DNA of 64,000 bases from Thiogranum sp. (GTDB lineage Bacteria > Pseudomonadota > Gammaproteobacteria > DSM-19610), in NCBI GenBank assembly GCA_030148805.1, contig JASBSS010000022.1:1-64000 (forward strand). Direction: 5' to 3'. Position 1 is the first letter of the stretch. Each line of letters begins with the position of its first letter. A program made the translations under genes and the position numbers. This document shows positions 60,627 to 64,000 of the stretch, piece by piece. A model generated the notes under the pieces. That model was given only the letters and a program-made list of their open reading frames with translations. It had not been told where the DNA came from and searched no databases.

Positions 60627-61867
60627 AGGTCGCCAGATCGGGTGCCCTGGCGACCTTGATCCGGCTTCTCGGTGACTTCGACCTGGCCGAGGAGGCGGTG
60701 CAGGAAGCCACCTGTCGGGCGTTGGTGGACTGGCGGCACAATGGGGTCGCGGACAATCCGGTGGCCTGGCTGGTCCAGACCGGTCGCCGTTATGCGATCG
60801 ATACGCTGCGCCACAACGCGATGGCGCGGCAACACCAACGCAAACTGCTATGGCCGCAGGAGACGCTGCCGGCGCACGACAACGACGACGCGCTCAGCGC
60901 CTTGCACCTGCCGGACGACCAACTGCGGCTGATTTTCGTCTGTTGCCATCCGGCCCTGGCGCAGGAAGCGCAGGTGGCGCTGACGCTCAAGACCGTCGCC
61001 GGTCTGGGCGTCGACGAAATCGCTCGCGCCTATCTGTCCTCGCCGAAGACGATCGAGCAGCGCCTGACCCGCGCCAAGCGCAAAATCCGCAGTGCCGTGA
61101 TCGCCTACCAGGTGCCGGATGAGGACCAGCTTGCCGGCAGACTCGACGCGGTGATGCGGGTGCTCTACCTTATATATAATCAGGCCTACACCACCCTAAC
61201 GGGGCCGGCGCTGCTCGACAGCCGGCTGGCCGAGGCCGCGATCTACCTGGCCCGGGTGCTCAACCGGCTGATTCGCCGCCACGCGGAAGTCCAGGGTCTG
61301 CTGGCGCTGATGCTGTTGCAGCACGCCCGCGCGGCGGCCAGAGTCGACGCTGGCGGCATGCCGGTGCCGCTGGAACGGCAGGAGCGCGCGCTCTGGGACG
61401 CTAAGCTGATTGCCGAAGGCACCGCGATGGTGGAGAAATGCCTGCGCCGGGGGCCTCCCGGGCCGTACGGTCTGCAAGCGGCCATCGCCGCCGTCCATTG
61501 CCGGGCGAGCAGTGCCGCCGAAACCGACTGGACCGAGATCGTGGCGCTCTACGACCTGCTGGAGGCGATGAGTCCCAACCCGGTGGTCACGTTGAACCGC
61601 GCGGTCGCCGTCGCCCGCGTGCAAGGCGCCGGCGCCGGTCTGCGGATACTCGATGCGTTCGGGGAGCACAAGAACCTGCTGGGCTTTCAGTACTACCACT
61701 CGGCCAGAGCCGGGTTGCTGGAGGAGTTGGGCGAGGGTCCGCGCGCCCTGACCGCCTACCGACGGGCGTTGGCGCTGTGCCGCAATGACGCCGAAAGCGC
61801 CTACCTCAGCGCCAGGATCGAGCGACTACGCAGGCGCATCAGCGTGCCGCCCGGGGAGTCTTCCTAG
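60602..61867 (+). CDS. ECF42-type RNA polymerase sigma factor with C-terminal extension
   Basis: A 421-residue sigma factor. The N-terminal part has region 2 (DFDLAEEAVQEATCRALVDW, NPVAWLVQTGRRYAID) and region 4 (LKTVAGLGVDEIARAYLSSPKTIEQRLTRAKRKI); the long C-terminal half (about 190-421) contains LYLIYNQAYTTLTGP, LLALMLLQHARAAAR and TPR-like helices. That domain and the adjacent DGPF protein are the hallmark of the ECF42 group. No anti-sigma gene is present; control is thought to lie in the C-terminal domain. Start ATG 60602; a GTG at 60593 is possible. Confidence 0.88.
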   Translation: MEQLGLVIKVARSGALATLIRLLGDFDLAEEAVQEATCRALVDWRHNGVADNPVAWLVQTGRRYAIDTLRHNAMARQHQRKLLWPQETLPAHDNDDALSALHLPDDQLRLIFVCCHPALAQEAQVALTLKTVAGLGVDEIARAYLSSPKTIEQRLTRAKRKIRSAVIAYQVPDEDQLAGRLDAVMRVLYLIYNQAYTTLTGPALLDSRLAEAAIYLARVLNRLIRRHAEVQGLLALMLLQHARAAARVDAGGMPVPLERQERALWDAKLIAEGTAMVEKCLRRGPPGPYGLQAAIAAVHCRASSAAETDWTEIVALYDLLEAMSPNPVVTLNRAVAVARVQGAGAGLRILDAFGEHKNLLGFQYYHSARAGLLEELGEGPRALTAYRRALALCRNDAESAYLSARIERLRRRISVPPGESS

Positions 61868-62316
61868 GGGGTTGGGCCTTCGTCGGCGGCCGTGGGGCGT
61901 CAAGCCTCTCCCTGGCCAGGTGTTACCCCTGCCCGATCCCGGCCTGGAACGCGGGCCGCGAATTATCAAGTAATATGTGAGGTTAGAAGTTTAACCAGTT
62001 GAATATGTTTTTTTATTCATAAGGCTTCTGGAATCTTCCAGAGGCCCTGCGTCCGTGCCCTCCCTGCTGTCTCCGAGGCTGACCCTCCCGGGAGACGGAG
62101 TGCACCGCCTCCACCGGTGTGGGATTTCTTCTCCCCGATCGCCGTGTCCAGGTCGCCCAGGTGGCCTCCCCGCCGCGTTGTGTTAAACCCCTTCGACGGC
62201 GAGTTGCAAATCCATAATTTTATACTTTAATGGTACTTATGGCGCGTTAGCGTGCTGCCTCGCAAACGGCTCCAGGCAACAACAAACCGGACTGTCTGAA
62301 GGAGGAGTTCAGATAC
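61868..62316. other. Intergenic region before aprM with strong hairpin
   Basis: About 449 bases without a gene. GGTTA and TAACC (61981-61985 and 61992-61996) form a small inverted repeat. A ten-pair stem (62023-62032 with 62037-62046, one G-T wobble) with a four-base loop stands in the middle; it is preceded, not followed, by a T-run on the plus strand. AT-rich -10-like sequences (CATAAT 62213-62218 and TATACT 62221-62226) stand about 90-100 bases before aprM but no good -35 is visible. Confidence 0.45.
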
Positions 62317-63111
62317 ATGATCACCCATAACCCCATTTCCGATGTTTCCGATTTCATCTCGCCGCTGGCGATGCAGTGGTACGTCGTGGCCATGTTCGTC
62401 CTTGTGGTGGGCGGAACCATCATCGATACCATCCATAAGAAAAGCGCCAAATATTTCTTTGAAAATGCCAGACGTTCCCGCGAGGCGCGCGAACGCCAGC
62501 TCGGCGGCGGGGAGAAAATCTCGATTGCCGTCAAGACGGTGGCTGAGGATGTACTGGCTTCCGGCGAGTTCTGCAATCCGCGGCGCCGGATCGCCCATCT
62601 GCTCACGATGTACGGGTTCATCATTTTTGTCGTCACCACCGTGATCCTGGTGTTCGGCTATCCCACCCCCGCCACCCCCACGCCGGGTTATCTACCCTTG
62701 CTGTGGCATCTGGGCGCCTTGATGATCTGCATCGGCGGGTATTGGTTCTGGTTCGGTATCCGCGTCGACGTCGCCGCCGAGGGTAACCCCTGGTATCGCG
62801 TGGTGCGCGCCGATCTGTTCGTGCTCTCGTTGTTGGCGACGGCGACTTTCGCCCTCATCTGGTCGTTCCTGCAGTGGAGCGGCGCCGGCGGCTGGGCCAC
62901 GCTGTTCTTCTGGCTATTCGTGCTGGCCAGCACGGTGCTGTTCGGCGGCGTGCTCTGGTCGAAGTTCGCGCATATGTTCTTCAAGCCCGCGGCGGCCTAT
63001 CAGCGGCGTATCGCCGAGGCCGACGGTTCGATGGACAACCTGCCGCCGCCGGCCGACAAGCCGGAGAAGTTCGGTCTGGGCATCGCCCGCGAGCTGCCGC
63101 GGCACTATTAG
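62317..63111 (+). CDS. aprM: AprM, putative membrane anchor of APS reductase
   Basis: A 264-residue integral membrane protein with about five helices (about 20-38, 90-112, 125-145, 162-184, 190-215) and cytoplasmic loops rich in charged residues. It lies directly upstream of aprBA, the position and length expected for AprM, thought to link APS reductase to the quinone pool in sulfur oxidisers that use it instead of QmoABC. It begins near an AAGGAGG site (62298-62304). A rather variable family, so identification rests partly on context. aprB follows after 62 bases. Confidence 0.88.
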   Translation: MITHNPISDVSDFISPLAMQWYVVAMFVLVVGGTIIDTIHKKSAKYFFENARRSREARERQLGGGEKISIAVKTVAEDVLASGEFCNPRRRIAHLLTMYGFIIFVVTTVILVFGYPTPATPTPGYLPLLWHLGALMICIGGYWFWFGIRVDVAAEGNPWYRVVRADLFVLSLLATATFALIWSFLQWSGAGGWATLFFWLFVLASTVLFGGVLWSKFAHMFFKPAAAYQRRIAEADGSMDNLPPPADKPEKFGLGIARELPRHY

Positions 63112-63173
63112 TGCGATAAGTATTCGTTTTCGATTCGAGCTACCGGTCACCGGTCCCAACTACGGAGGAAGAC

Positions 63174-63644
63174 ATGCCGACTTTTGTGTACATGACTCGC
63201 TGTGATGGCTGTGGACATTGCGTGGATATCTGTCCATCCGACATCATGCACATCGATCCGACTTATCGCCGTGCCCTGAATATCGAACCCAACATGTGCT
63301 GGGAGTGCTACTCCTGTGTCAAGGCCTGCCCGCAGAACGCCATCGACTGCCGCGGCTATGCCGATTTCGCTCCGCTCGGGCACAGCGTGCGGGTGCGCCG
63401 GGAAGAAGAGAAGGGCACCATCTCGTGGCGGATCAAATTCCGTGACGGGCGGGTGAAGGACTTCGTCTCGCCCATCACCACCCAGCCCTGGGGCGAGAAG
63501 ATCCCCCGTCTGGCCGATCTGCCGGTGCCGGATGAGGCCGAACTGAACTCGCAGCTATTGTGCTTCGAGCCGGATGCGCTCAACGTCGATACCGGTCTGC
63601 CGCAGATTTCGAAAGACAAGTTCAAGCAGGGGGTCTACTACTGA
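63174..63644 (+). CDS. aprB: APS reductase beta subunit AprB
   Basis: A 156-residue iron-sulfur subunit that carries electrons to and from the AprA flavin site. Two ferredoxin-type motifs are seen, CDGCGHCVDICP and CWECYSCVKACP, giving two [4Fe-4S] clusters, followed by the long C-terminal arm that wraps around AprA (WRIKFRDGRVKDF, PWGEKIPRLADLP). A GGAGGAAG site precedes the ATG. In sulfur oxidisers the enzyme works in reverse, making APS from sulfite and AMP. It overlaps aprA by one base (TGATG). Confidence 0.97.
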   Translation: MPTFVYMTRCDGCGHCVDICPSDIMHIDPTYRRALNIEPNMCWECYSCVKACPQNAIDCRGYADFAPLGHSVRVRREEEKGTISWRIKFRDGRVKDFVSPITTQPWGEKIPRLADLPVPDEAELNSQLLCFEPDALNVDTGLPQISKDKFKQGVYY

Positions 63645-64000
63645 TGAGCTTCAAAACCGTTTACGAAGACTGCGATATCCTGGTGGTCGGCGGCGGCATG
63701 GGCGGCACCGGCGCGGCCTACGAGGCCCGCTACTGGGCGCGCGACATGAAAATCGTCATTGCCGAGAAGGCTAATATCGACCGCAGCGGCGCGGTGGCCC
63801 AGGGTCTGTACGCGATCAACTGCTACATGGGCATGCAGTGGAACGAGAACCAGCCCGAGGACCACGTGCGTTACGCCCGCAATGACCTGATGGGCATGGT
63901 GCGCGAGGATCTGGCCTACGACATGGCCCGCCACGTCGACTCGGCGGTGCACAAGTTCGAGGAATGGGGCCTGCCGCTGATGCGCGATCCGAAGACCGGC
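63644..64000 (+). CDS. aprA: APS reductase alpha subunit AprA, 3' end outside the window
   Basis: The first 119 codons of the flavin-containing catalytic subunit, normally about 620-660 residues. An FAD-binding DILVVGGGMGGTGAAYEARYW motif stands at the N-terminus, then VIAEKANIDRSGAVAQGLYAINCYMG and WNENQPEDHVRYARNDLMG, which are typical of AprA. Overlap of the start with the aprB stop indicates translational coupling. Cut by the window end. Confidence 0.97.
   Translation, partial: MSFKTVYEDCDILVVGGGMGGTGAAYEARYWARDMKIVIAEKANIDRSGAVAQGLYAINCYMGMQWNENQPEDHVRYARNDLMGMVREDLAYDMARHVDSAVHKFEEWGLPLMRDPKTG

Overview
The window comes from a GC-rich gammaproteobacterium that looks like a facultatively anaerobic, denitrifying sulfur oxidiser of a Chromatiales-like lineage. 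This rests on an adenylylsulfate (APS) reductase operon of the aprM-aprB-aprA type at the right edge, a complete cytochrome cd1 nitrite reductase (nir) cluster, a nitric oxide reductase (nor) cluster and the oxygen-independent ubiquinone genes ubiT, ubiU and ubiV. The species cannot be named from the sequence alone.

Layout. 0-1.4 kb: end of a urease operon (ureF, ureG, small membrane protein). 1.4-5.7 kb: two-component system whose sensor is an NCS1-type nucleobase permease fused to a hybrid histidine kinase. 6.3-10.6 kb: CheB-CheR-PAS-kinase-receiver chimera translationally coupled to a stand-alone CheB. 10.7-12.4 kb: CsgG/DUF4810/DUF799 lipoprotein operon. 12.9-15.9 kb: a Cys-rich LuxR-type regulator, a glycosyltransferase-like protein, ubiT and an LpxL-type acyltransferase. 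16.2-24.6 kb: tightly packed nonulosonate/surface-glycan operon (neuB, SDR, aldehyde dehydrogenase, neuA-like, two tandem surface-carbohydrate proteins, sulfotransferase, HAD phosphatase). 24.7-27.1 kb: ELM1-like protein and O-antigen ligase. 27.4-31.0 kb: leftward operon of two radical SAM proteins plus ubiU and ubiV. 31.3-40.2 kb: rightward nirS-E-C-F-DL-G-H-J-N. 40.4-46.5 kb: norC-B-Q, two membrane/Fe-S genes, norD. 46.5-47.2 kb: a Dnr-type Crp/Fnr regulator. 47.4-51.5 kb: a lipoprotein and a deleted metal-efflux locus in which czcC runs straight into the middle of czcA. 51.7-53.2 kb: selO. 53.8-61.9 kb: CadC-like regulator, EF-hand, GlcG-like and thioredoxin-like exported proteins, an RND-superfamily transporter, and an ECF sigma factor with a double YCII-domain protein. 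62.3-64 kb: aprM, aprB, start of aprA.

The regulatory thread is the FNR/Dnr box TTGAT-N4-ATCAA. Perfect copies lie before nirS, norC, the Cys-rich LuxR-type gene and the lipoprotein/efflux gap; a one-mismatch copy lies before the radical SAM-ubiUV operon. At nirS, norC and the ubiUV operon a -10-like hexamer sits at the spacing expected for class II Fnr-type activation. The regulator at 46.5-47.2 kb keeps the E-x-x-S-R recognition residues for this site and lacks the Fe-S cysteine cluster of Fnr. The simplest reading is one NO/anoxia-responsive regulon coupling nitrite and NO reduction to oxygen-independent quinone synthesis.

No tRNA, rRNA, CRISPR array, insertion sequence or convincing intrinsic terminator was found.
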